Positions 23,680-34,897 of a stretch of 64,000 nucleotides of DNA are shown one piece after another. The notes below the pieces were generated by a model that saw nothing but the letters and a program-made list of their open reading frames with translations, made no database searches and was not told the origin of the DNA. Each line of letters starts with the position of its first letter. The first letter of the stretch is position 1. Origin of the DNA: Amorphophallus konjac (Eukaryota; Streptophyta; Magnoliopsida; Alismatales; Araceae); contig CM040120.1 in assembly GCA_022559845.1 (NCBI GenBank), positions 162,298,334 to 162,362,333 of the forward strand. The letters are read 5' to 3'. Made by a program: the position numbers and the translations under genes.

Positions 23680-26048
23680 TTATTTTATGTTTCTAGGTAC
23701 CCAAGACATCTTGGGTCCTACATGGTTAGTAACACCTCTGATAGGTGCTTTCCACAATCTTTGAGCATGTAAGTCATCAGATTTCATTACATTACAATCA
23801 CTCATGGAGTGCCCAAAGGCTCCACAGTAATGACATGAAATAGCAGATCTTGAGTTCTTTTTATGCACATTATCATAAGCATGGAATCTATGTTCATTAA
23901 CATGAAAATTTCTGTTATTTGCATGAACATACTATTTTCATATCATGCCATCCAGCAGTCAGAGCCTCGGTGGCCATGTTTTCCACATTCAAAACATGCA
24001 GGAATCTTTCTTTTAAATGCAAATTTATTCCTATCAAGTTCATGTCCTATTGTAAGGAATCTAGCATGTTTGAAATTCACATTCCTACCCTGGATATGCC
24101 AGCAGTCCTTGACTGTATGGCCATACTTTCCACAGTTAGAGCAACCAAAAGAGTTTCTCCTATGAGAGCCTAACCAGCATTCAGTAGCCTTGTGACCAGG
24201 CTTGTTACAATTGAAACATGTGATGTGCTAGTTTACTGAAACAGTTTTGTTCTTGTTAAAAACATGATGGTTTGTAGGGTATTTAGCATGATGTGACTGT
24301 GAGATTTTCTTACCATTTGTAAACCATCATTGTGCACCTACATGTCCTACCTTACCACAATTAAAGCATGTGATACTCTTTTTCTTAATGGCAGGAAACT
24401 TCTTGACATGAGAGTCTCTGGCATGCATTTTTCTAGCATTCAGATCATCTAGCTCCATTAATCTACATTCATGCATCAAATGACCGAATCTATGACAGTA
24501 ATGGCATGAAGTTTTCTATTTGTATGCATGTGTATGTGTGTGCGTGGATGATTTTTGAACATCATGCAGTCAAGTGGCAGGAGCCTTTTTGTTCTTTTGT
24601 GGATCAGTTGGTTGTATGGTTTTCTAAACCGTAAATTAAAAAATAGGTGGGTTCTGAGAAATGTGAGAAGTAGAGCTAGAAACAAAGGATGTCTGAATTT
24701 TATTTTCAAAATTCTTTTTATTTACAGGGTTATAGCCTAACCCCTCCTTCTGAAAGTTGACCTTTGTTCCCAGTAATTTGTTCAGATTATCTTGCCCACT
24801 AACAAACTTTGACAAAGAACTTTTCAAATCCTGAATTTCATTTTCAAGAGATGCAACATGTATTTCATAACTTGTAATCTCTTGTTCACTGCAATTGACA
24901 GCTTCATTCAAAACTTTGTTGGTAATTTTGTATTCTTCGATCTCCTTTCTAAACTCATCAACCCTTTTAGATTCGTCTGTAAAGACGGTTTTTCCTTTCT
25001 CCAATGTGAGAAGCCTTTCAGACATAGCATTGTTTAACAGTTTCAATTTTTCAATTTCTTCTTTAAGCTTATCATTTTGCACTAATTCATTTATTAAAAC
25101 ATGATCTTCTGAATTGACCTCCTGCTTCTTTCTGATTTCAAATTCTTTTAGATCTCTCTGCTATTTTTCCACATTCTTCTGTAATTCCATGTTCACGGTC
25201 TTGATAGCATTAAATTTTTTAGCAAACAAATTCTTCTCTTTCTCAAGTTTCTTAAATTTTTCTTCATTTTCTTTAGCAGATTTTCTAAGGGAATCGTTTT
25301 CAGATTTAAGTTTGTTCAGTTCTGAGTTAGCAAGTTCAAAATCTTCAAGTGATTTTTTATTCTGAACAGGATCATTAGCACAGAACTGATTATCACTAGC
25401 TGAGCTAAGCTTCTCTTCTAGATCAGAGATCTCATTTGCAAGTTCTTGATTTTCAATTTTTAGCAATCCAATTTGTTTCTTAAGCTTTTGATTATCAGAC
25501 AAACAAGCATCATGAGATTATTTCAATTCCATACATTTTTCACAAGAAGACGAATTTGAGCTATTCAACCCAGTACCATTTTTCAATTTTTTATATTATT
25601 TTCTCAACTTGTCATGTGACTCTAACAAGTCAACATATGCATTCTCCCAGTCATCTATAGTATAGTTCTCAAAAGGGTTTACCTCATCATCGTTCTCTTC
25701 TTCATTTTGGCTGCCACTTTGATTACTTCCGTTAGTCATCATGCAGCTGTCCTCATTTCTCCTGTGAGCGAGCTTCAGCTTATCCAGAATGTCCTTAGCG
25801 GACCTGCAGTCATGAAAGCAAGAATGTAGGACCTTGTCAGTAGCTACTTTCATTAGATTGAAAACTTTCTAATTTTCTCCAAGCTTTGATCTGTGACTGT
25901 TAGTCCATTTGGACTCTTTCTTTGGTAATCTATGAGGACCGTGTGAAATTAATTTTCACAGATCAGGATTAATCAGTTTTACATAGTTATGTAGACTACT
26001 AAGCCACAAATCAAAATTAGACCCATTGAAAACCGGTGGATGAGCCAT
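23680..26048 (-). pseudogene. Gag of copia D with six zinc-knuckle motifs (broken)
   Basis: It reads leftward from a start codon at 26048, with a PPVFNGSNFDLW gag N-terminus. It continues through a frame at 25853-25596 with the TIDDWENAYVDLLE motif also seen in C. Coiled-coil frames follow at 25502-25161 and 25082-24636, ending in NFQKEGLGYNP. After that come CCHC knuckles near 24465-24505, 24330-24375 (fourth Cys lost), 24170-24215, 24105-24145, 23950-23995 and 23790-23830. Each intact knuckle fits C-x2-C-x4-H-x4-C. The end is SWVPRNIK, the usual lead-in to pol, which is absent. Several stops and shifts make it non-functional. Confidence 0.85.
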
Positions 26049-26160
26049 GGTGACCAGTTCAAGAGTAATTCTCACGGCAGACTGAGCACTAAAAGAAATG
26101 CACCTAAAATAGGATAGCAGGATCCTCTGTAGATCGTTGGATCTGATAAATCAGAGACCC

Positions 26161-26172
26161 GCTCTGATACCA
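26161..26172 (-). other. Primer binding site of copia D
   Basis: GCTCTGATACCA on + is TGGTATCAGAGC on -. It lies two bases from the right LTR and is complementary to initiator Met-tRNA. Confidence 0.92.
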
Positions 26173-26174
26173 CT

Positions 26175-28695
26175 TGTTGGGGTATGAGGCACGGATTCAG
26201 AGGGGGGACAAATGAATCCCCTTAAAAAATTATTCAGAAATAAAATAATGCCAACTAAGTAACACTCAGTCACCAAACTGCTCAACCAATCAAACTTCTA
26301 ACTCAGTGAGGAAGATGATAACAACAGATAAGAGCAAAGGTACGCAAGCTCACTGAACAAATCCAATAACGCTATAGGCTAATAAATGAGTCAAGTGAGA
26401 TAACCATCAACCATATAGCACTCATGAAACGTCCTGTGAAGGGTGATAGAAGATATGGAGTAGAGCGCAGAAGCAAACCACATAACACCAGGATTTTTTA
26501 GGTGGTTTGGCCAGACACCAGTCTGTCTACATCCACCCCTCACTCCAAACCGGAATGAGGCTTTCCTTGCAAACACAAGAATAGCAGACTCAGTCTGCAA
26601 CAGATGCTACCTAACTGCTTGACAAACCGAGGGAGACAAATCCCTCAAACCAAGCTCTGTAACCCACAGATGCTTAGCACCTGGACTTGCTACCCACAAG
26701 ACCAGAACCGGAGACGAATCTCCCTTCCTCCACACAAGAGGAAAACCACAAGTGACACCCAGTCACTTACAAACCGGAGGACCAATCCTCCCTTCCTCTA
26801 AACCGGAGGGAAACCCACAAGTAGCACACCACTACTTGCAACCGGAGACTACGTCTCCCTTCTCCTGAGTCCATAGGAGGAACCCCGATCCCAAACAAGG
26901 GAAATGGAAAGCACTAAGGATATGAAAAGAACAAACGAAAAATAAACAAGAGAAATAAAAACAGATATAGCTCCGAGGAGCACAATGACTATGGATTTGA
27001 TCTATGAGTCAATTCATGAACAAATCTTCAGGATGTACTGGCTGCACACTCTTTCTCCTTCTCACGATTTTCTTCTCTCTCACTCTGGCTCTCAGCTTCT
27101 TCTTCACTCACTGACTACCTCTCTTCTTCTTCTTCTTCTTCTTCTTCTTCTTCTTCTTCTTCTTCTTCTGGCACTCCTTTCTTTTCTTCTGGCGGCCTCT
27201 CTTCCAGCACCAGCACCCTTCTTCAAAGGGTAAGGTATTCTTATATAGGAGCATGGGCTCCGTAAGGATCAAGCAACAAAACCCTACTGACATTCCATTG
27301 GTCCACGTGTTAGGGAATAGAAGCTTCCTTTCCTCGGATCACGTGCCTATCATTTACCCCTTTATCCATGAGCCAGCCTTCTACCATTTCAGAGGTCACG
27401 AGCCCCTTCTGCGAACGAAATTGTTCCCTGTAAGTAAAGTCAACAAAGCTTTTAGTCAAACACCTTATAAACATTAGTCATGAAGGGTGTATAGACTCTA
27501 AATTGTAACGTGCCGACATGCACATGCCTTATTTTGCTCAAGGCAAAACTTGCACCGAGGTAAACAATGCACAGACGTTGTGTAGCTCAAACGTACGTAA
27601 AGACAGGAATGCACCGACGGTAATCCTTATGCTTGACTATGCACGGACATTATACAACGATGCACAGTCCTATATGCACATGGCACAGAATGTGCACCGA
27701 CTTTAGGTGTGTGTGAGACGCTAAATGAGACGCACACATGCACGAACTTCAGGCCACCATGAGACGCAGAATAAGACATAGAGACACGTGAGGCACATGA
27801 GACGCTAACAGAGACGCAAACACAGTCGCAGCTATGCAGGAGACGCTAACAGAGACGGAAGACCAAGAGCATGCGCTAGAGACGCAGGAGAGAGAGAGAG
27901 CTGCTAAGACTGGCGCTAAAGACGCAGTATGAGACGCAGGCTACATGAATGTGCACGGACTTTGAAGTGTCCACATACCCTAAACTGTAATATGCATGGA
28001 CCTAAACATGCACCGAGTGTATGAATGAACTGACCTTGGTATGAGACGTGCATACACAGGAACATGCACTGACCTACCATATGCACCGACCTTATATTCG
28101 TTTGGCCAAAACATGCACCGAATGTATATGCAGTAGACAAAAATCTGCACCGATCTTAGTTGTGTGAACACACAAGCTAAGACACAAGATATGCACAGAC
28201 CTTGGGTGTATAAGACGAAGAAGTGCACCGATGTTATCTGCCCAGTTCAAAGTATGCACCATGCTCACAAGCTACTCGATGGAAATGCTATGCACACTAA
28301 CATGACATGCACACAAAGTGTTCGATAAGATGACGTGCATCACCTCCATGAAGTGCTATAGGAACTCGCACCGACTTCATATGTTCATGTGAACAGTGAA
28401 ATGCCTGGAGTTTTCTTACACAATGGAGACTGCCATTGACCTTCTATGTGCATGGACTTAACATATGCACCAATATTTCTGTACAAGTATTAACATATGC
28501 ACAGATCTGAGATTAGGCAGAGCAATACTTGATCTGACTGTGCATTGACCTTACTTGTCAATGAGTTGACTTTGACTTGGGTTGACTTCTTTTTCATGAC
28601 CCGTGAGTCATTCTTAAACATGTTCTGACATTTTCTCATAATACATCAGGATTATATCATCAAGGATGTACATGTAAACATAATGGGACACAACA
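26175..28695 (-). repeat. Right (5') LTR of copia D
   Basis: 2,521 bp. It matches the left LTR, but near its right end about 41 bp are missing: AACATAATG joins GGACACAACA directly. The TATATA box is near 27243 and the U3 motif array at 27520-28560. Confidence 0.92.
27122..27169. repeat. (TTC)16 microsatellite
   Basis: It is expanded relative to the equivalent shorter run at 19362-19383 in the other LTR of D. Confidence 0.95.
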
Positions 28696-28700
28696 TCTGG

Positions 28701-29813
28701 AACCCGTGCCAAAATGCGGTCTTGGAAGTGCCGCAATATATAGGTGGCGGTCATGACAGGGCCGCTATCAGGAGAATGATAATAAATAAATAAATAAATA
28801 AATAAATAAATACTTTTAACGAAGGCATCCACTCTAAGGGACGTGCCTAAAATAAGGCGTCCATGGGAACTGACGCAGTTAATATTTCTCACATAATATA
28901 ATAGGAACACTATATTTTTACTACTAAAGAACACGTCTAAGTATGGTGACGTGTTAAAAAGAAGGCGTCCATATGATTGACGCTTTCATAATCACATATT
29001 AAAATTTTGAAAACGAGCACTAGGTGGTGGTCTATCGGGTGACCGCTATTAGAAATGGTTCCTGGAACGACCGCTAGCTCAAATAGAGAACGTTTCTGGC
29101 AGGAAAACCCTAAAATGACGATATACAGTGCATGATTCATGAAATTCGGGCAGTGTAGGCTATAAACATTGGGCAAAATCATGTAGAATAAAAGGAGACA
29201 TGCAGATGAACAATTTTGACTCATTAATTTTAGATTTAGCTCAAGAGATCACCTAGCTTTAATCGAATTAGGAAGAAAGGGAAGAAGAATGGCGAACTCA
29301 AAGAACCCACGAAATCCTCCTCCTAGCTCAAATCTCCCATGCCCAACAGCGGCTCCCATGATCTAAGGTCGATCCAAGGAGGCTATGGGGTCCTATTTAT
29401 AGGATTTAAGGCTCCCTAGAGTCCTAAATAGGTCAAGGAGTCCTAGATAGAAATAAGCTCCGAAAATAGCGAATTCTATCTAAATCTAGAGCCACCCTAG
29501 CTTATCTAAATCAAATTAGGGTTAGGGTTTTAGTTAACTTCGAACTCTTCTTAGTGGATTAGGGTTTAGTTGAGGTAATTAGCCCATTAAGGATCAATTT
29601 GAACCAATTTAGCCCAATTAAAATATGGGTTTTAGAAAATTCCAAATTTTAGGAATTTATTTGGCCTTTTAGCCCATTAAGCCTTAATTTAATAGCCCAT
29701 TATTATATTGCACTTAATTTCAATTATATTTATTCCAATTCCTTTCTTTCTCCTTTTTTCTAAGTTTCTTTATATTTATTTAATTTATTCATATAAAAAT
29801 CCGGGTTGCTATA
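28701..29813 (-). mobile_element. LTR B2, last piece
   Basis: It contains GGCGGTC...GGCCGC-type inverted motifs (28734-28770, 29025-29050) and an (AAAT)n run at 28780-28812. TATTTATA is at 29394-29401, and the terminus GGGTTGCTATA has one change from CTACA. Confidence 0.88.
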
Positions 29814-29818
29814 TAAAA

Positions 29819-30943
29819 AATCCAGATCATGTGTTTAAACTAGATAAAGCTTTGTATGGTCTAAAACAAGCCCCACGGGCTTGGTATGATCGTCTAAGTT
29901 CTTTTTTGATTAACCATGGTTTCAAGAGGGGTTCTGTTAATCATACCCTATTTTCTAAGCATTCGGAAAATGATTTGCTTCTTATTCAAGTTTATGTTGA
30001 TGATATTATCTTTGGCTCTACTAATGAGATTCTATGCAAGGAATTTTGTGAGATGATGCAGGCTGAGTTTGAAATGAGTCCGATGGGCGAGTTGAATTAC
30101 TTCTTGGGGCTGCAAATTCAACAAAGGAAGGATGGAATCTTCATTAATCGAAAGAAATACCTGCTGGAGCTCTTAAAGAAGTATGACTTTGAGAATGCGA
30201 AGCCATATGCCACACCTATGTCAACCAGCATAAAACTTGAGAAGGACTGCAAAGGTAAACTAGTTGAACCAAAGTTATTTAGAGGCATGATTGGTTCTCT
30301 CCTGTACTTAATAGCAAGTAGGCCGGATATTCATTTTGTAGTTTGTCTTTGTGCAAGGTATCAATCTAGTCCACATGAGTCTCATTTAAGTGCCGTAAAA
30401 AGAATTTTTCGTTATCTTGCCGGTACTCATGATCTAGGACTATGGTTTCCTCACGGATATGATTTTGAACTTGTGGCCTTTACTGATGCCGACTATGTTG
30501 GGTGTCTCATTGATCGTAAAAGCACGAGTGGCACATGTCAGTTTCTTGGAGGTTGCCTAGTTTCCTGGGCCTCCAAGAAATAAAATTTTGTGGCATTGTC
30601 GACTGCCGAAGCCGAATATGTGGCTGCCGGCAGTTGTGGTGCACAGGTTCATTGGATCAAACACTAGCTAGTCAATTTTAATTTGGTTTTGAAATGTGTT
30701 CTCATTATGTGTGATAACATGAGTGCAATTGATCTGTCGAAAAATCCAATTCATCATTCAAGAATGAAACACATTGATGTCCGACATCACTTCTTGAGAG
30801 ACCATGTAAATAAAGGAAATTTTGAATTGAAGTTCATTGATACAAATAAGCACTTAGCTGACATTTTTACAAAACCTCTAAGCAATGACAAATTCACTTC
30901 CCTCGTAAGAGAATTAGGAGTCTGCAGAGTAGAGAGCACATAG
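29819..30943 (+). pseudogene. Copia A reverse transcriptase C-terminal part and RNase H
   Basis: RT resumes with ALYGLKQAPRAWY. It then has the catalytic YVDDIIFGSTN block, the LNYFLGLQI and RPDIHF blocks, and the copia RNase H start (FTDADYVG, DRKSTSG). A stop follows ..SWASKK at 30581-30583. The frame goes on through STAEAEYVAAGSC, a stop near 30666, then the DNMSAIDLSKNP, KHIDVRHHFLRD and IFTKPL motifs to TAG at 30941. RNase H removes RNA from the hybrid during cDNA synthesis. Motif wording fits the SIRE/Maximus lineage. Confidence 0.93.
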
Positions 30944-31886
30944 ATTGGCTTATGTCCTTCCCCCTAGTAGTGTTCACTCATAAAGGTATCATACCACACT
31001 GCATCTTCTACTTCCATATCACTGAGCATTCATAAAATCATCACTTGAGCATGCATTTCCTTGAGATTAGTACTCAGCACAATACTGTCCATATCATACT
31101 CTTCATACAATATGCATTCTTGTGTGAAAAAAATTATTATTATTGCTTGAACATTGACCCTGCATGATATTAACAGTGTTTGGTATACATAAACCCTCCA
31201 CTTGAACAGTCTAAGGCCTCTTTATCCTTGAATGAAATAAGGTGCAAGCTCCTACTTGGTATGAAGGTCTGATTGATCTTCTTTCTTGATTATCTTGGAA
31301 GGTCCTGATCAAATCACTAGATTTTGCTGTACCATTTTCTCACTAGGATCAATTCCCCACTGTTGCGCCTATCCTATCATTTCAGTGGTCCAGTGTGTTG
31401 CCCATTTTATCCTCTCTTGCAAGCCATGTTTTTTTCTCTTTTGGAAGTTTTTGCTGGAATGCCCAATGGGTCGACCCCCCCCCCCCCCCCCGAAATTGGG
31501 ACAACCCACTCAGTTTCGCCCGAAGCAACCTTTCTCTGTCCATTTTTTATGCAAACCATGTCTAAGGTTGGTCAAGCCCTTTCAACCCAATGCTGACCAG
31601 ACTTATTTTAAAAGGCATTCCCTACTACAAACCCCAGCCGCAACCCTTCGTCCCTTTCACCCTCTCTTTTTCTTCCTCCAGCACACTTTTGCTCCAAGCG
31701 GACATCACCGCGGCTGCCGCTGACCCCCCCTTTTTTCAGGCATCAAGGTCGATCCTTCGAGCCTTATACTACCGTGCCAAAGAACCTCTGACTGGTGGAG
31801 GAAAGCCCCTTCTTCAGCCGGCTCTACACCTTCTCACCAAGGAGAGAAAGGTGTTTTCTCTAGGGCTCTGCATTCAGTCTCTTCAA
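30944..31886 (+). other. Spacer between pol and the third ORF of copia A
   Basis: No domain is recognised. It holds a 17-base C-run (31475-31491). A frame open from 31590 leads into the third ORF without a stop, but carries no recognisable domain before the Met at 31887. Confidence 0.6.
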
Positions 31887-33160
31887 ATGGCTACGAGGAT
31901 GAAGATGATGTCTAGGCATCCTGTTAGGCATTCTGCTCCAACCAGACCACCACCTCTTACAGTTGAGGTGCCCCAGTCTGAATCTAAAGAAGAGGATCTC
32001 TCACCTCCGCAGGCAGTTCCACTCCAGCCGCGGACTCAACGAACAAAGCAACCTCACCGCGAGGTATTAAGCTTTTCCGATTCCTCTAAGATTATACCTC
32101 GAAAGATTATGAGACCAAGGGCTGTGGATTTTAATGATATACACAAGGTTGTCCCTGGGTTGATAAATCTTATAAATAGTCAACAAAACTGGATGTTCTT
32201 TATGTCTAAGCATCGGAAGATTTATCCCTCTCTTGTCCAACAGTTATATCACAACATGGTGACCAAAGACGGGCAAGTCTACACTATTGTAAACAAGAAA
32301 TCAATCAAAATTTCTTCAGCATTTTTTAGCCGTCTCTTTGGTCTCCCCAGTGCTCAAGCTGCCACAATAGCAAACACCCAGTATGATGAAGTTGAAGTTT
32401 ACAAAATTATGATGGGTTGGGATGACACAGGTCAGTTACAAGAATCTGATCTTCCAAAGGAAATTGATGCCAATGTCTTCCCTCCTGTGCAAAGAATTCT
32501 CCATCATTTCATCACCACTATAATCTATCCAAGAGGAGGCAGTCGAAACAAAGTCAACAAAATCCACAAGTTTCTTTTCTATTGCCTCTACAATGGACTT
32601 GAACTGGATCTTCCATCTCTTATGATGGATTTAATTTTATTATGTCAAAAAGAGAAACGGCGGAGTCTTCCTTATGCCGCTCAGTTGACAGCTGTCTTTA
32701 ACTATTTGCACATCAAACTGGATGCTGAAGTTTGTGAAGAACTCCAGGACAGAGATGTTTACACAGCTCACAGTCTATGTACTCACATGGGATACCAGAT
32801 GGATGCACATGGAATGCTTGTTTGAATTTTAAAAAAGAAAAAAGGGAAAGAAAAAATCTCTGATGAAGGCAGTGATGATGAGGAGGAAGAAAAACATATT
32901 GAAGCAGAGGCACCACAGCCACATAGGAATGCAGGTGAAGGTTCCTCCCAGGCCAAGAGAAGTAGTTCTGGACCAGAGCCTATAGAGTCTCGCCTCGATT
33001 GAATTAACATAAGGTGGATCAGCTGGCTGCGAAAGTCGATGGCCTGAAGCTACATCATGAGCAGTTCCTGCACACATTCGACTCCATCTCCAAGACCCTT
33101 GATGGCCAGAACCAAATGCTACAACAGATCTGGGATTTCATCTCGAGACCATCTGACTAA
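31887..33160 (+). pseudogene. Third ORF of copia A (env-like position, plant transposon protein type)
   Basis: 312 codons are open from Met 31887 to a TGA at 32823. The same frame continues with an acidic Glu/Asp stretch to TGA at 33000-33002. A shifted frame then ends in a short coiled-coil segment (..HEQFLHTFDSISKTLDG..) at TAA 33158. Many Sireviruses have an ORF here, after RNase H, loosely called env-like. The middle (NWMFFMSKHRKIYPSLVQQ, then FFSRLFGLPS, then LPYAAQLTAVFNYL) resembles the 'putative plant transposon protein' domain; this is judged by eye. No signal peptide or membrane segment is apparent. It is much less damaged than A's pol. Confidence 0.65.
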
Positions 33161-33785
33161 TCCAGTTTTGAAGTGTGTCTTCCCTACATCACCAAAATGG
33201 AGCTGCCTATTTGAACATCCCTTACTACAACCCTTTTGATTTCTCTACTTAGTACATTTAACTGCATGCCCGCATGCTTGTGTGCCCCATGTAGTTGTCT
33301 GTCCGTCTATAGTAGATAGTTCTAGATATTCTCTCTTCTTTGAGTAGTTGTCTCCATATGCTCCTACAATGCAAGCTTCTTTTTGCTAATGACAAAATGG
33401 GGAGAATGTGAATGCAATTTTTGCTGCTAGTTTTTTGTGAACATGTTATGCTATTGCTACTTGGCCTTGAATGAATGAAATTGTTATGGCTTTGAATGAA
33501 TGAAAACTTGTGGCTTTGAATGAATGAACTTGTTATGCTATTGTTACACGGCTTTGAATGAATGAGAACTTATGACTTTGAATGCATGAGAACTTGCTTA
33601 GTTGACATAAATTGCTGCTAATACTGTGAGTGTGCGATTTCAAATTAGGTTGTGGTTGAGGGGGAGAGTTTGACCGTTCATGAAATTTTTTGAATGGTTG
33701 GTAGTTGTCGAGGGGGATGCTTCATGGTTTGATAGCATGTTATATCTCATTATGCTGAAATTGCATTATGATTTTGTCATCATCA
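33161..33785 (+). other. 3' non-coding part of copia A
   Basis: It contains about five imperfect ~30-bp repeats of TGGCTTTGAATGAATGA at 33462-33590, and GGGGGAGAG and GGGGGATG tracts (33660, 33711) as extra PPT-like sites. No genes are seen. Confidence 0.7.
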
Positions 33786-33797
33786 AAAAGGGGGAGA
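33786..33797 (+). other. Polypurine tract of copia A
   Basis: AAAAGGGGGAGA precedes TGTTGTGCCC, the start of the 3' LTR. Confidence 0.85.
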
Positions 33798-33798
33798 T

Positions 33799-33997
33799 TG
33801 TTGTGCCCTATGTAAATTTTGACGATGATAAAATGCTATGCCAATAATTAATGCGTGTTGAAGAGACGTAATCTCGTGATGATCCTGAGCCGTGAGATCT
33901 TTGGAGAATCTTTGATCACGGTCACCACGTCTGTATGAACTGCGAGGCAGGAAACGGATCAGAGGTGCCCAGGGAGGAGTCCTTGGGAAAAACCCTT
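33799..33997 (+). mobile_element. Start of the 3' LTR of copia A (truncated)
   Basis: It begins TGTTGTGCCCTATG, like the LTR of C (TGTTGTGCATCCC). Sequence character changes near 33998, where a different element starts. The rest of the LTR was not found. Confidence 0.65.
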
Positions 33998-34650
33998 TGA
34001 TACTTAAGTCAACAAATGTGATAGAGTACGGATGCGAAAAGAGGTGGTTGGAGAAAGAGAGGGCACGAGATTATTCTCCACCAAGAGGTGTGGTGATTTT
34101 CTCTCAAGATGATTGCTTACCTTCTCGGAGGTCTCTGTGGGGTTTATATAGTAGTCCGTTTAACGTAAGAGTCCAGAGAGCTGAGGGGATTTTGGGGAGG
34201 TTATGTCCTTGTAGTGGGCTCTTTATGGCATAAGTACTCTTGCTCTCCCTTATCCCTTGGAGTTCCCTGCTCTTGTTGGATGCTTAATGGATACTTGGAT
34301 AAGCTTCCAACAGTCGGTCCGAGCCTGGGGCGCTCGCTCGGGGTTTTATCCTGAGCGATAAGTGTGTAGCTCAGGTAGGCCGTGTTGGGTCGCCGCAGGG
34401 GATCTCTCGACCGATCTGTCTCTCAGACTTCCGGACTTGAGGGTCGCCTAAGAAGTGCTGCTCCGAGTGAGTTTTGGGCTTGAAGTAAGTGGGCCTGATA
34501 TGGGGCTGTCACTTTGGGGAGCTGGGCCTGGTTTGGTGGAATTGGACCTAATTGGGCCGTGCTCTTGGGCGGTAGATTTTCCCCCTCTCCACTTGTCCCC
34601 TTCATACTCTCGACCCAAGATTGGGCTCGGATGAGTAGTAGTTATGATAT
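33998..34650 (+). mobile_element. Probable LTR/leader of a Tat-like gypsy element (G)
   Basis: It starts TGATACTTAAGTCAAC. It has a TATA-like TTTATATAG at 34142-34150 and GC-rich GGGCCTG-type motifs towards 34570. This layout is typical of Tat/Retand-type LTRs in general, but the right border, PBS and second LTR were not located. No coding is seen here. Confidence 0.4.
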
Positions 34651-34897
34651 GACATTGGTGGCTCGGTTTGGGTGAGGAATTATCTCCGATAGGGGCCACT
34701 TAATGCGGCTATCTTGGGAATACACCCGTAATGATGACTCTTTTGAGTTGATGCGAGGAGCCCCCATTTTGGAGTTCGGAACGTCGCGTCGTTTCCCGCC
34801 AAGCTTATGGAGAGATAAATATTGCGCGTGCTTGCGTTCCAAACCACCTTCATTTAGGGTTTTCTCTGTCTATCGCACCAGTATTTCGGAAGGGCTC

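Larger units (their letters stand above)
18414..28695 (-). mobile_element. Copia D: complete non-autonomous Sirevirus-like element, TSD TCTGG
   Basis: 10,282 bp on the - strand, with LTRs 18414-20963 and 26175-28695. TSD TCTGG lies at 18409-18413 and 28696-28700. The PBS (26161-26172) and PPT (20964-20977) are in reverse orientation. The internal region holds a decayed gag with several zinc knuckles and a long non-coding 3' domain; no pol is seen. The LTRs differ more than those of C and include a ~41-bp deletion in the right LTR and a (TTC)n length difference. D is therefore probably the older insertion in B2. Confidence 0.92.
5300..29813 (-). mobile_element. Solo LTR B2 (gypsy-type), split by three later insertions
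   Basis: The left end TGTCACGCCCC is at 5300 and the right end GGGTTGCTATA at 29813. TSD TAAAA flanks it at 5295-5299 and 29814-29818. Subtracting C, B3 and D with their target duplications leaves four pieces: 5300-5321, 12888-13420, 17108-18413 and 28701-29813. These sum to 2,974 bp, close to the size of the other B LTRs, with no internal domain. TATTTATA at 29394-29401 (TATAAATA on -) and the hairpin TGAGCAAAAAGCTCA at 13196-13210 match the other copies. It interrupts copia A RT, and the RT frame closes perfectly when B2 and one TSD copy are removed. Confidence 0.9.

Noticed and set aside
18414..28695. Hidden pol gene in D on either strand
   Set aside because: No RT, integrase or RNase H motif (YVDD, GKT, DHG, AEAEY) was seen; only gag frames are present.
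5300..29813. A single 24.5-kb novel mobile element
   Set aside because: Nested target duplications show it is a 2,974-bp solo LTR with three later inserts.
31590..31886. N-terminal extension of copia A's third ORF
   Set aside because: The frame is open but has no conserved pattern. The first Met in good context followed by the basic segment is at 31887.
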